A model generated the notes under the pieces. It did no database searches. It saw only the letters and a list, made by a program, of their open reading frames with translations, and was not told where the DNA came from. The position numbers were made by a program, and so were the translations under genes. This document shows, in pieces, positions 8,971-18,327 of a stretch of 64,000 nucleotides of DNA (its first letter is position 1; each line of letters begins with the position of its first letter). The stretch comes from Desulfurococcales archaeon (GTDB lineage Archaea > Thermoproteota > Thermoprotei_A > Sulfolobales > Ignisphaeraceae), in contig JAPYWC010000001.1 of NCBI GenBank assembly GCA_028276605.1, forward strand, positions 1 to 64,000, written 5' to 3'.

Positions 8971-9870
8971 TTATCGCTTGGTTTCATCATCTTTATACAC
9001 CAAATATAGTTCATACAGCGTAATCCTTTCTCCCTTAGCCAATTTCTCCATAATACGCTTCTTTTTCTCCTCTATAAACGCTTGTACTTCACCTCTTCTC
9101 TTCTCCTCCCTTATTCTTCTTAATTCACTTAATATTTCCTGATACTGTTGTCTCTTTTCATTTATTAATGCTCTTATTGAGGTAACTTCATTCTTTATCT
9201 TATCACGCTCAGCCTTAAGCTTCTTTATATCCTCAATCACAGTTATGATCTCGTTCTTTAACCTATCTCGCTGCTCCTTCAATGCTTGTAACTGTTGGAT
9301 CAGTACAGCAAGTCTTGATCTTTTTTCGTTAATCTGTGATCTCAGCTCATTAAGACTTTTTCTAAGCTCTTCATACTTCTCCAGCAACTCTCCGAACTTT
9401 GCATGTTGGGATAGTATTGTCTTAATTTGTTGTTCTAAACGTGAAATTTCATTTACAATCCTCTTTTCTTCTTCAGGTGACAGATTAGGCGTAGTAATTA
9501 ACTTCCATTCTAATTCTTCAATTCTCTCTCTCATCTCATCTATTGAAATATTGCTACCGCGCATCTTATTTAGGGTGCGCAAATTTGCTGATATTTCCTT
9601 ATAGTTATTTAGTGTGTTTCTGAAGACTTCTTTTAGTGTTTTCAATTCATTCTTTATATTTCTAATCTCGTTTCTCACCTCATTCAGTTGATTCCTTAAA
9701 TTATTCAGCTCCTCTCTCTTCTTCTTCAACTCGTTTCGTTTTGCTTCCAATTCTACTCTTATTTTTTGCAATGCAGTATAGAGCTCCTCTCTCTTTAGTG
9801 TTAAATTTTGTAGTTCTTCCCTTAATGTACCTAGTTGAACCATTAGTTGTTCTTCATTATATTGGCTCAA
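8971..9870 (-). CDS. Archaeal coiled-coil protein (COG1340-like)
   Basis: Practically the whole 299-aa chain is a heptad-rich coiled coil dominated by Glu, Lys, Leu and Arg (LRNQLNEVRNEIRNIKNELK and similar). A short non-coil C-terminus ends GERITLYELYLVYKDDE. It matches the conserved archaeal family of predicted SMC-like but ATPase-free coiled coils; its function is not known. It ends 16 nt from uppS on the opposite strand and begins 22 nt after the GPN GTPase gene, so it is probably transcribed with that gene. Confidence 0.82.
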   Translation of the reverse strand: MSQYNEEQLMVQLGTLREELQNLTLKREELYTALQKIRVELEAKRNELKKKREELNNLRNQLNEVRNEIRNIKNELKTLKEVFRNTLNNYKEISANLRTLNKMRGSNISIDEMRERIEELEWKLITTPNLSPEEEKRIVNEISRLEQQIKTILSQHAKFGELLEKYEELRKSLNELRSQINEKRSRLAVLIQQLQALKEQRDRLKNEIITVIEDIKKLKAERDKIKNEVTSIRALINEKRQQYQEILSELRRIREEKRRGEVQAFIEEKKKRIMEKLAKGERITLYELYLVYKDDETKR

Positions 9871-9892
9871 GTAATCACCTATTTCTTATTGT

Positions 9893-10687
9893 CTACAGTA
9901 TCTCGCTAGGTTCTTCAGTATAAAAGTCTTCACCGCCAGCAAAAATCCTTTGCATAGCGGCATACAGTATATCAATTCCCTGATTTGTTATAGCAGAGGT
10001 TGGTATGGCATCTTCTAGAGCTCTTTTCACTGCTACCTCAATTATTGATAAGACTTCCTCTGTTAAGCTTTCTCCTATCATAAAATACTCATAGCCTTTT
10101 AAAGACATAAGAACATCTAGGGGATTCTCTACAAGTTTTTGAAGCATCTCAAACTCCTCACTACTTAGTAAATCTATTTTTGTAATTACGGTTAGCTGAG
10201 GCTTTCTATGCGAGAATGATGTAGCTAATGATAGAATTGATAGAGGTACCATTGTGGAAGGCCTTAAAACAGCGTGTGATTCAAGCAGGAAGAGAACTAG
10301 GGACTTAAAGTTTCTTGCAAGTGCATCTATCATGAGAGAACCAACTTTCCTAAATGCGAAGATCTCTAGCTGACCTGGAGTATCAACAAGAACATAGTTA
10401 GGCTTAGAAGAATCTATCTCACTTACTAAGTCATTGACGTAGTTTATTGAGAGATCAACTGCTGCAATTAAAGCACCATTAGGGCCTAGGTTGTATTTCT
10501 CCATGACTTCGTCGACCGTTATGTATTTCCTTATGTCAACATCTGGTGAATAAGGTAGCCAGTCAGCTGCTGGATCCAAATTTACGATGGTTGTTGTAAG
10601 TCCGTGTTCTTCAAGCCACTCACTTAATGCAGCAGTTAGATAGCTTTTACCTGAGCCTGCAGGGCCTAGTATGAATATATAGTACAT
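9893..10687 (-). CDS. GPN-loop GTPase
   Basis: GPN GTPases are dimeric; the eukaryotic relatives assist RNA polymerase assembly and nuclear import, while the archaeal role is open. Visible motifs are Walker A GPAGSGKS at 8-15, the defining GPN triplet at residues 68-70 (LGPNGA), the G3 motif VDTPGQ at 101-106, and TKIDLL for guanine recognition. Length 264 aa is typical. It is followed closely by the coiled-coil gene. Confidence 0.94.
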   Translation of the reverse strand: MYYIFILGPAGSGKSYLTAALSEWLEEHGLTTTIVNLDPAADWLPYSPDVDIRKYITVDEVMEKYNLGPNGALIAAVDLSINYVNDLVSEIDSSKPNYVLVDTPGQLEIFAFRKVGSLMIDALARNFKSLVLFLLESHAVLRPSTMVPLSILSLATSFSHRKPQLTVITKIDLLSSEEFEMLQKLVENPLDVLMSLKGYEYFMIGESLTEEVLSIIEVAVKRALEDAIPTSAITNQGIDILYAAMQRIFAGGEDFYTEEPSEIL

Positions 10688-10842
10688 TACTCCTCATCAA
10701 TTATTAAACCTTGTTGAGAACTTTTAAACTGTTGGCATTTCATCTTCATCGCTCTATCAATTTCATAGAATCGGATTCTTGCTAGAGATTTTAAGAAGTT
10801 AATGCAAATCAACGGTTCTTAGCATAATATTGTAAAGGATAG

Positions 10843-11451
10843 TCACTTATGGAATAGACCAAACTTGATTCGTCCCAAAGCAGATGCTATACGGTCGGCA
10901 ATGTATAGAGGATAGGGGTAGAGGAAGGGTTTACATAAATTGTAAAGAATGTTTTCAGTTTCGGATACTGAGATTCCTATAGCAGTGTATCTCAATTTTG
11001 TATTTTTGTTCAGATATAGAATATGTGATGCTTTATATATTTGCTCTATTACGGAATACCTAAAGTAGTAATCCTTAAAATGTTTTTTTAACGCTAATAA
11101 GATTTTGTCGAGCTCAAGATCATATCTAAAGATTACCACTACAGGTATGGAACTTATTTCGTAAATTCTGTAAGGGTTCACTAAATTGAAGCCTGCGTAT
11201 GTAACGCCATCAAGAAAAACGGTTTTGATTGTATGAAGCGATGATGCTTCATCTATTACTTCTAGCGCTTTAATAGTTCCATCAAGTCCATCTATAGTTA
11301 TATACTTTAATAATATATTGGCGACTGTATGTGGACATGTAACAACACCTACAAGGTATGTCTCGCTTTGCTTACCCAACCTCTTTATTTGAATATCAAA
11401 GTATCCATCGTCAAGACCTAGAAAGCAATTGCGAGACATATGGATCCTCAT
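10843..11451 (-). CDS. DUF99 / UPF0215 protein, endonuclease V-like fold
   Basis: The family is related to endonuclease V by fold but its substrate is unknown. Recognisable are the N-terminal FLGLDDGYFD, the central FLDGVTYAGFNLVNPYRIYE and PVVVIFRYDLELDKILLALK. The C-terminus after residue 150 is less conserved. The start lies 41 nt inside the 3' end of orc1/cdc6, so the pair is translationally coupled. ATG at 11439 (SRNCFLG) would shorten it by four residues. Confidence 0.83.
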   Translation of the reverse strand: MRIHMSRNCFLGLDDGYFDIQIKRLGKQSETYLVGVVTCPHTVANILLKYITIDGLDGTIKALEVIDEASSLHTIKTVFLDGVTYAGFNLVNPYRIYEISSIPVVVIFRYDLELDKILLALKKHFKDYYFRYSVIEQIYKASHILYLNKNTKLRYTAIGISVSETENILYNLCKPFLYPYPLYIADRIASALGRIKFGLFHK

Positions 11452-12628
11452 TTAAGGCGCGTATTATAGCGTCTTCTGGTACGGCAAGGGTTATTATCCT
11501 AGTTTTTCCATATCTACCTCTACTTATTACTGTTGCTGAAATTATTCCCATCATATCGAGCTCGCTAATAATGTCGCTTACTCTTCGCTGTGTAACATTT
11601 TCAATTCCTAGTTTTGCACTCAGATTCTTATACTGCATGTAAACCTCCCCTGTTGTTGTTTTTCCATTTTTCTTTACAAGATCAACTATTGCTAGCAAGA
11701 CTAGTTTGGCATGCAACGGCATTGAAGCGACAACTTCAACAACTCTGTCAACCTCAATTTCTTGTAAAGCCTTATAGACGTGATTTACAGTAACTTTCTC
11801 AGCTCCTTCCCTTTCCGCAATTTCTCCTGCAACACGTAATAAATCCAAGGCTCGTCTTGCGTCACCATGTTCACGCGCTGCTAAAGCTGCACAAAGGCTT
11901 ATAACATCTTTACTTATAGCATCGGGTACAAAAGCTAATTTAGCTCTCTGCATTAATATATCCTCCAGCTGCAGTGCATTGTAAGGTGGGAACACAAGCT
12001 CTATCTCGCCTAGGCTGCTCTTGACCCTAGGATCAAGCTCTTCAACAAGTTTAAGATCGTTTGTGATTCCTATAACAGAAATTTTTGATGCAGAAAGCTC
12101 ATCGTCACTTCTAGTCAAACGATAGAGTATCTCGTCTCCAGAGCGTTTTATAAGAAAGTCTATTTCATCAAGTACAACGATCATTATAGCATTTTTAGAG
12201 TCTAGAACACGTAAGAAACGTCTATAAGCCTCAGATGTGGCTATGCCTGTAAATGGCAGCTTTAGACCTATACATTCACTTAGCTTTAGTATTACCCTGT
12301 AAGTAGTATTATCCTGTCTAGTATTAACGTAGCATGGAATTACATCAACACCTAGTTCAAGTGCTTTTGCATAAAGTCTTTTGAGCACATATTTCGTTAC
12401 AGCAGTTTTTCCTGTACCTGTAAGACCATAGATAAATACATTGTTTGGTTTAGACCCCTTTAATGCAGGTGCCAGGATGGAGCCAAGTTTTGATATCTGT
12501 TCCTCCCTATGGGGCAATTCGTCCGGTATATAATCAGGACGTAGAACATCCCTATTAATAAATATTCTAGACTTTAATGCGTTCGTGAAGATTTTATCCA
12601 GCACATCAATCTCGTTCGGCATATTCAC
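11411..12628 (-). CDS. cdc6: Orc1/Cdc6 replication initiator
   Basis: Orc1/Cdc6 binds origin repeats and loads MCM. The AAA+ core shows Walker A GLTGTGKT at residues 68-75, Walker B VVLDEIDFL near 151-159, sensor 1 around VIGITND, and sensor 2 EHGDARRALDLLR. The C-terminal winged helix spans about 300-405 (QRRVSDIISELDMMGII). Its 405 aa is standard. Archaeal cdc6 genes often sit beside origins, but I saw no ORB-type repeat in the upstream 120 bp. Confidence 0.95.
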   Translation of the reverse strand: MNMPNEIDVLDKIFTNALKSRIFINRDVLRPDYIPDELPHREEQISKLGSILAPALKGSKPNNVFIYGLTGTGKTAVTKYVLKRLYAKALELGVDVIPCYVNTRQDNTTYRVILKLSECIGLKLPFTGIATSEAYRRFLRVLDSKNAIMIVVLDEIDFLIKRSGDEILYRLTRSDDELSASKISVIGITNDLKLVEELDPRVKSSLGEIELVFPPYNALQLEDILMQRAKLAFVPDAISKDVISLCAALAAREHGDARRALDLLRVAGEIAEREGAEKVTVNHVYKALQEIEVDRVVEVVASMPLHAKLVLLAIVDLVKKNGKTTTGEVYMQYKNLSAKLGIENVTQRRVSDIISELDMMGIISATVISRGRYGKTRIITLAVPEDAIIRALNEDPYVSQLLSRS

Positions 12629-12728
12629 TAGTACCCTGCAAATTCAACATACTACAATTAATATTATATAACTTGTAAACAGCAAGAAATAATTGAAAAT
12701 CTCGTTTAGAATAAGTTTTAAGCGCAAC

Positions 12729-12738
12729 ATATAAAGTA
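12729..12738 (+). promoter_or_regulatory. TATA box of tRNA-Ala, inside an inverted repeat
   Basis: The run atataaagta starts about 24 bases before the tRNA. It is framed by the arms caacatat and atatgttg (12725-12748), giving an 8-bp inverted repeat over the promoter. This is also the intergenic space upstream of cdc6 on the other strand. Confidence 0.5.
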
Positions 12739-12753
12739 TAATATGTTGTGTGC

Positions 12754-12830
<77 letters not shown>

Positions 12831-13024
12831 AAACCTTTTACCTTATCATTAATTAAAACTAATTCAAACTTAATGATCAGCAAAATAAACGTTATATGCA
12901 AAAGTAATTGTATAAAAGCAGATAGGAAATAAATATTGGTTCCGGAAATTGTTGGTTATTGTATTGGTGTAGGGATCCTTTATTGAATTCTTTTGCTTTG
13001 ATTGTGCATATCTAAAGCTAGAAG

Positions 13025-14272
13025 TTAAACGATCCAGCTCTTTAAGTACTTAATTTGTTCCTCTGTTAAACTATCTATTTCAATGCCCATAGATTTTAAT
13101 TTCAATTCAGCAACGCGTGTATCTATCTCCTTAGGCACATTATAGACTTTCTTTTCTAAAGAGCCTCTATTCTTCACAATATATTTAACTGCTAGTGCTT
13201 GGTTTGCAAAACTCAAATCCATTACCTCGCTTGGATGCCCTTCTGCACATACCAGGTTTACTAGTCTGCCTTGAGCTAAGAGGTAGAGCCTTCTTCCGTC
13301 AGGCATAAGATACTCTGTTACGCAGTTACGTAACTCCCTTTTTGCAACAGCAATTGATTCAAGCTCTCGTACATTTATTTCAACATCAAAGTGTCCAGCA
13401 TTTGCAAGTATTGCTCCATCTTTCATCTTCTCAAAATGTTTTCTCGTAATTACATTAATGTTTCCTGTTGCTGTAATGAATATATCCCCTATCTCAGCAG
13501 CTTTATCCATTTTCATAACCTCAAATCCGTCCATAACAGCTTCTAGAGCTCTTATCGGATCGACTTCGGTCACTATGACTCTTGCACCCATTCCTCTTGC
13601 TCTCCACGCTATTCCTCTTCCAACCCATCCATAGCCTGCAACAACAACAACTTTACCCGCTATTAATGTGTTTGTCGCTCTCATAATACCATCTAATGTA
13701 CTTTGACCCGTACCGTATCTGTTGTCAAACATGAACTTTGTGAGAGCATTATTCACAGCAATAACCGGATACTTTAAGATACCTTGCTGCTCCATGGCCT
13801 TTAACCTTATGACACCTGTTGTAGTCTCTTCAGTTCCACCCCATATCTTTTCAGCTATTTCCGTTGCTTGTGAATGCAAATATGCATGGAAATCACCACC
13901 ATCATCTATAACAACGTGCGGCTCAGATTTTGCAATGGTTTTTATCGCATCGAAGTACTCTTCCACTGTTTCACCACGCCATGCATAGACATGAACACCC
14001 TCCATAGCCAATGCAGCTGCGACGTCATCTTGAGTTGATAGAGGATTACTAGCTGCAAGCCACACCTCTGCACCTCCACGCATTAATGTCTCAACAAGTA
14101 CTGCCGTTTCTTTAGTTACATGCAGTACTGCTGCAATTCTTACCCCTTTTAGTGGTTTCTCTTCCTCAAACTCCTTGGCTATAAGGTTCAGTACTGGCAT
14201 GTGACGCCATGCCCACTCTATTTGAACCCTTCCTTTTTCAGCTAGTGAAAGATCTTTTACTCTAAAGCTCAT
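13025..14272 (-). CDS. ahcY: S-adenosylhomocysteine hydrolase
   Basis: It splits S-adenosylhomocysteine to adenosine and homocysteine, relieving product inhibition of the many SAM methyltransferases encoded in this window. The NAD-binding loop [20 protein letters not shown] lies near residue 213. Substrate residues are in [13 protein letters not shown] and [19 protein letters not shown]. The chain of 415 aa is the shorter archaeal type without the insertion found in many bacterial forms. It forms a single-gene unit with a normal ATG start. Confidence 0.97.
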   Translation of the reverse strand: MSFRVKDLSLAEKGRVQIEWAWRHMPVLNLIAKEFEEEKPLKGVRIAAVLHVTKETAVLVETLMRGGAEVWLAASNPLSTQDDVAAALAMEGVHVYAWRGETVEEYFDAIKTIAKSEPHVVIDDGGDFHAYLHSQATEIAEKIWGGTEETTTGVIRLKAMEQQGILKYPVIAVNNALTKFMFDNRYGTGQSTLDGIMRATNTLIAGKVVVVAGYGWVGRGIAWRARGMGARVIVTEVDPIRALEAVMDGFEVMKMDKAAEIGDIFITATGNINVITRKHFEKMKDGAILANAGHFDVEINVRELESIAVAKRELRNCVTEYLMPDGRRLYLLAQGRLVNLVCAEGHPSEVMDLSFANQALAVKYIVKNRGSLEKKVYNVPKEIDTRVAELKLKSMGIEIDSLTEEQIKYLKSWIV

Positions 14273-14397
14273 GTCTTTACACCTAACTACTATTATTGAA
14301 GAATGAGCAATTTAAAAACTAATTTATGTACTACGTAATAACTGTATAATTCATAGTACTTTGACTTGAGAATAGCATTGTTAATGGGGGTGATCAG

Positions 14398-14979
14398 ATG
14401 GGGTGTAGGGCTATAATACTGTTAACAGGGATGCCAGGTGCAGGCAAAAGTGTATTTGCAGAAGTAGCTAAAAGAAATGGATTTCCAGTAATTTCGCTTG
14501 GCGATGTAGTTAGAGAAGAGGTTCGTAAACGTGGTTTAGAACCCACGCTTGAAAATGCCCTTAGGATTGCAAACGAGTTGAGAATGAAAATGGGGAAGGA
14601 AGCTATAGCTAAGATTGCTTTACCTAAAGTTTTAGAAAGCTGTAAAAGCAGTTGCATAGTTATTGTTGATGGTATTCGAAGCATCGAAGAGGTTGAAACA
14701 ATTAAGAGGGGCGTTGGTGTAAAGGAATACTTAATTGTGGCAGTACATGCCTCGCCTAGAACTAGATTTCAACGCATTCTTGATAGAGGTCGACAAGGAG
14801 ATCCTAGGGATTTTGAGGAGTTCAAAAAGAGGGATTTTGAGGAACTTTCATGGGGGTTAGGAACCGTGATAGCTTTAGCAGATGTGATTCTTGTAAATGA
14901 AGATACTATTGAAAAGTTTAAACTAGAGGTAGAGAAATTCTTAACTATGGTGTATAACAAATGGTGTACATCAGAATAG
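14398..14979 (+). CDS. UPF0200 nucleotide kinase-like protein
   Basis: This is a P-loop NMP kinase/dephospho-CoA kinase-like fold with Walker A LTGMPGAGKSVFAE at about residues 9-22. It continues with ISLGDVVREEVRKRGLEPT and the family block VIVDGIRSIEEVE. The substrate has not been defined for this archaeal family. The start has a strong ribosome binding site (gggggtga). Its 3' end overlaps the UPF0201 gene by 19 nt, a pairing conserved in crenarchaea. Confidence 0.85.
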   Translation: MGCRAIILLTGMPGAGKSVFAEVAKRNGFPVISLGDVVREEVRKRGLEPTLENALRIANELRMKMGKEAIAKIALPKVLESCKSSCIVIVDGIRSIEEVETIKRGVGVKEYLIVAVHASPRTRFQRILDRGRQGDPRDFEEFKKRDFEELSWGLGTVIALADVILVNEDTIEKFKLEVEKFLTMVYNKWCTSE

Positions 14980-15401
14980 AAGTTGAAGTGAGGCCCACAG
15001 AAGACATAGAAAAGGTGTTGAAAGCTCTAAAGAATATATTCACATTCAAGAACTTTAAAGTTGAGGAGTTGAGTAACGAAAGGAAGCTCATTATTATAGA
15101 AGAGAACAGCATTGATGTACTGAGTAAGATGTATGATGGGTTAAGAAGGCAAAGGATACTTGATACCTCTAGAAATATATTTCTTAAGAATTTACGAGGA
15201 GACACAATCGAAATTCGCTTGCATAAGCAAGCAGCATACCAAGGTATAATCAGTTTTGTTGATTCAGATGCTGAAAGCCCTCTGGGATCTATCTATGTTA
15301 TCATATCAAGCAAAAACATAAATGCATTGATTGATTGGTTAGCACCCAAAACAGCGCATGGAAAACCTTTGTGGGAATTGCCGAGACCTACAGATGTATA
15401 G
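14961..15401 (+). CDS. UPF0201 protein, predicted RNA-binding exosome-associated
   Basis: The 146-aa protein has the family start IRIEVEVRPTEDIEKVLKA and ends in APKTAHGKPLWELP, a conserved C-terminal signature. The family has a ribosomal L5-like fold and was predicted from gene neighbourhood to act with the exosome; this is not proven. It overlaps UPF0200, so the two are made together. Confidence 0.85.
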   Translation: MVYIRIEVEVRPTEDIEKVLKALKNIFTFKNFKVEELSNERKLIIIEENSIDVLSKMYDGLRRQRILDTSRNIFLKNLRGDTIEIRLHKQAAYQGIISFVDSDAESPLGSIYVIISSKNINALIDWLAPKTAHGKPLWELPRPTDV

Positions 15402-15414
15402 TAATGTGGCGGCC

Positions 15415-16245
15415 TTAGTCATATCTGCAGTGGATCTTGCTTAAAACCATCGTGGATAAATCTTCAGCAAGAATTATATCACCTGAAAACACCTTTCTAG
15501 CTCTTGAAATATAGTCCTTCAACAGACTTTCACGATACCTTGCACTTATATGTGTAAGTACAAGCACTTGTGAGCCGATCTCCTTGGCTAAAAAAGCTGC
15601 ATCTGCTACTGTAGCATGGTGTTTTTCTCTTGCCTTGGATATATCGTGTGGATAGTCGAGAAAGGATGCCTCATGAATTAGTATGCAAGGGTGTAACATT
15701 TTTAATACCTTGATGCAGTCTTCTAGGCATATGCCATCGCCAGAGTAGAAGAGTGAAACACTGTTTTTGTTTGCATTTTTAGCTTCAATGTAAACCCCAT
15801 ATGTTTCAGTATCGCCATGGTACATACGGATAAACTTTGCCTTTAGTTTCTCTAACTCAATGAAATCTGTTTCAACGTCGTCTTTAGTGCTTATCGATAC
15901 ACACTCAATTAAATGGTTTTGAATTTTGAATTTTGATAAAATCTCATCGCATATATCCTTGGGTGCGTATATGGTTAGAACTTTTCCAGATATATTCTGC
16001 GTAGTGACTTTCAGTAAAAAGCTGTCAAGAAGGGGTTGAAGCCCGTAAGCATGGTCTCCATGCTTATGTGTTATCATAACGTATCTAAGTTTAAGCACAT
16101 CAACACCAACTTGCTGTAACCTGATCTGGGCTCCTTCACCACAATCAAGTAATGTGTAGATATGGCCTACATGAAGGAGGATGCTTGAGGTATATCGCTT
16201 AGGTGTAGGACTTGATGCGCCGGTGCCTAAGAATATCAGTTTCAT
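15415..16245 (-). CDS. rnz: Ribonuclease Z (tRNA 3' endonuclease)
   Basis: RNase Z cuts tRNA 3' trailers. The metallo-beta-lactamase core has FLGTGASSPTPKR at the N-terminus and the metal motif THKHGDH with H60, H62, D64 and H65. Further ligands are in FYSGDG, and LTHISARY with its conserved His lies near the C-terminus. At 276 aa it is the short form; the exosite region is reduced. All tRNAs in the window encode CCA, which constrains how their 3' ends are matured. It overlaps the upstream methyltransferase by 4 nt. Confidence 0.92.
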   Translation of the reverse strand: MKLIFLGTGASSPTPKRYTSSILLHVGHIYTLLDCGEGAQIRLQQVGVDVLKLRYVMITHKHGDHAYGLQPLLDSFLLKVTTQNISGKVLTIYAPKDICDEILSKFKIQNHLIECVSISTKDDVETDFIELEKLKAKFIRMYHGDTETYGVYIEAKNANKNSVSLFYSGDGICLEDCIKVLKMLHPCILIHEASFLDYPHDISKAREKHHATVADAAFLAKEIGSQVLVLTHISARYRESLLKDYISRARKVFSGDIILAEDLSTMVLSKIHCRYD

Positions 16246-17270
16246 GTTTTCACAGCCACATAGATAACTCTAGTTAGTGATCCGTGTACCATATTTAGGT
16301 GCTTTTCAGCGACACTGAATCCATAATCAGTGAGAAGTGCGTCAACGTAATCTTCAAATTCTATTGGAACTGCGAACACCATTCGTCTCCTACTCCTTAA
16401 GATATCTATAGCATTACTTATGAAACCTTCAATTAATTTCTTTAGGCTTGAACCTCTGGGAATGCTTTGCCTACCATATGGAGGGTCTGTTACAATTGCA
16501 TCAACACTTAGAGATTTCAAAAAAGTCTTTGTAGCATCAGCGAGGAGCACCTCAATGTTGTTAGTGCAATTAAAGAATTCAATATTCTTCTTTGCACATA
16601 ACACCATATTTGAGTCTAGATCGCTACATAGCGCCTTTATATTCATGTTGCAGGCCTCTAATACGATTCCTCCAACGCCACAGAAGGGATCGAGCATTAT
16701 CTGTGTACCGTCTGATGGGATTTGAGCCAAGTTTACTAATGCACGCGCTAAGCAGGGCTTCATTGTTCCAGGTCTATAGCAAGGTCTTTTGTGAGGTTCC
16801 CTTGCATCAAACTTTATTTTCCTTCTCCTATATAAAACTCTGTATGCTATAATAATACCGTTCACAGAAGCAATCTTGACGATATTCTGACATTTCTTAT
16901 TAAAGCTTATACCAAAATCTTGCAGAAAAACCGTTAAGGCCTCTATCAATTCTTTCTTTCCAAATCCTCGTATCGCATCAAGTTGAACACATAAATCCTT
17001 ATAGTCACTTTCGCTCTTTAAGGACTTAATAAAATCAAAAACAGCACCTTCATCTATTACATCAATAAGTTCTCCTACTTCAATAACTAGAGATGTTCGC
17101 TCATATACTTTTGCAACGTCTTTAGTGGCAATATCTACGAATACAAATTCATCAAATTTATCAAGGATTCTTGCAATAGGCACGTCAGCTACAAGTACTG
17201 ATCTCAGCTCAGAGTACGCTATAGAGGGGAGTTCGTTGCTTAACCTAAATACAAAAACACCTTTTTTCAT
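16242..17270 (-). CDS. tRNA guanine-10 N2-methyltransferase (Trm-G10/Trm11 family)
   Basis: The N-terminal about 150 residues form a THUMP-type RNA-binding region. The Rossmann domain carries the motif RPCYRPGTMKPCLARALVNL, SAM loop DPFCGVGG at 194-201 and catalytic TDPPYG at 261-266. This arrangement is that of archaeal Trm-G10, which makes m2G10/m2,2G10 in tRNA. The gene is 342 codons and is coupled with RNase Z downstream, forming a tRNA maturation pair. Confidence 0.9.
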   Translation of the reverse strand: MKKGVFVFRLSNELPSIAYSELRSVLVADVPIARILDKFDEFVFVDIATKDVAKVYERTSLVIEVGELIDVIDEGAVFDFIKSLKSESDYKDLCVQLDAIRGFGKKELIEALTVFLQDFGISFNKKCQNIVKIASVNGIIIAYRVLYRRRKIKFDAREPHKRPCYRPGTMKPCLARALVNLAQIPSDGTQIMLDPFCGVGGIVLEACNMNIKALCSDLDSNMVLCAKKNIEFFNCTNNIEVLLADATKTFLKSLSVDAIVTDPPYGRQSIPRGSSLKKLIEGFISNAIDILRSRRRMVFAVPIEFEDYVDALLTDYGFSVAEKHLNMVHGSLTRVIYVAVKT

Positions 17271-17294
17271 TGTGCATCCTCACATCTATCTAGC

Positions 17295-18182
17295 TTACAC
17301 CATCTCATTCAACTCTTTACAGAGAAGCTCACCGACATCTATGACACGTATCCATGACGGTAATTTCTCTGGATGCCTAACACTATTTGCTGTAATTAGC
17401 ATATCCAAACCTGCATTGCTCAACGTCTCTATAGTCTTTTCAGATATTAATGCATGAGTTACAATTGCATACACCTTGTTCGCCTCTAATCTACGTAATA
17501 TTTGTGTTGCTTTAGCAATCGTGCCTCCAGTACTAATTATATCGTCCACTATGGCAACATTCATTCCCTTTACATTCAGTTCACGTAGAGTTACTGTAAT
17601 TTCACCGGTTATTCTGTCCCTATACTTCTCTAAATAGTCAAATGGCACTTTCTTTTTCTCAGCTAAGGTCTGGGCACGATGTATAGCACCCTTGTCAGGA
17701 GATAGAACAAAATCTATGTTAATTCCAGCTTTTTCGACTAAATATGCATGCGGAAGCACGTTCCTAATGTTAAGTCCTAAAATTTCTGGTATCTTAGTTG
17801 AGTGAAGGTCTAGGGCTAGGATTTTCTTAATTTTATATAGCTTTAATGGCATGTAAAGAGCTTTTACACTTATAGGTTCTCCCTCCAGAAACCTTTTATC
17901 TTGGCGAGCATAAGCCATATATGTTATTATAAGATTTACCTCATTTATGTCTAAACCGTTCAACGCTTCAAGCGCTAAATAAAGTTCAACAAGTTTTCTA
18001 TCTTGATCTGGATAAATTGATTGTACAACAGTTACAGGAGGTTCGGGCTTAGTTAATATTCTCAGATATTGTTCTCCATCAGGAAACCTCTTGTATTGCA
18101 CTTCAATAGGTGTTGACGCACATGCGCGGTGCAAGCTTTCTATTAACGATTGTGGCACTCCAGATAATGTTAATATTGACAT
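17295..18182 (-). CDS. prs: Ribose-phosphate diphosphokinase (PRPP synthetase)
   Basis: It makes PRPP from ribose 5-phosphate and ATP for nucleotide synthesis. The ATP-site block YMAYARQDKRFLEGE, the flexible-loop Asp/His region ALDLHSTKIPEI, and the PRPP loop VDDIISTGGTIAKAT are all present. At 295 aa it resembles the shorter archaeal class. It lies 24 nt before the methyltransferase gene on the same strand. Confidence 0.96.
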   Translation of the reverse strand: MSILTLSGVPQSLIESLHRACASTPIEVQYKRFPDGEQYLRILTKPEPPVTVVQSIYPDQDRKLVELYLALEALNGLDINEVNLIITYMAYARQDKRFLEGEPISVKALYMPLKLYKIKKILALDLHSTKIPEILGLNIRNVLPHAYLVEKAGINIDFVLSPDKGAIHRAQTLAEKKKVPFDYLEKYRDRITGEITVTLRELNVKGMNVAIVDDIISTGGTIAKATQILRRLEANKVYAIVTHALISEKTIETLSNAGLDMLITANSVRHPEKLPSWIRVIDVGELLCKELNEMV

Positions 18183-18327
18183 GTTTTATCACCTTTTCAT
18201 CGATTTTCAAAAGTTTTTTATAGATCTTTTCTTAATAACTGCTTCAAAATTAATGAGATAGATTAAGCTTAAAGAAAATGGTTTCATATAAATATCTCTA
18301 TACGCATTAGGTTAGGATGAGTGAGTG

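Noticed and set aside
12629..12753. Replication origin next to orc1/cdc6
   Set aside because: No ORB-type repeats or long AT-rich unwinding element were found on either strand; the inverted repeat there overlaps the tRNA promoter.
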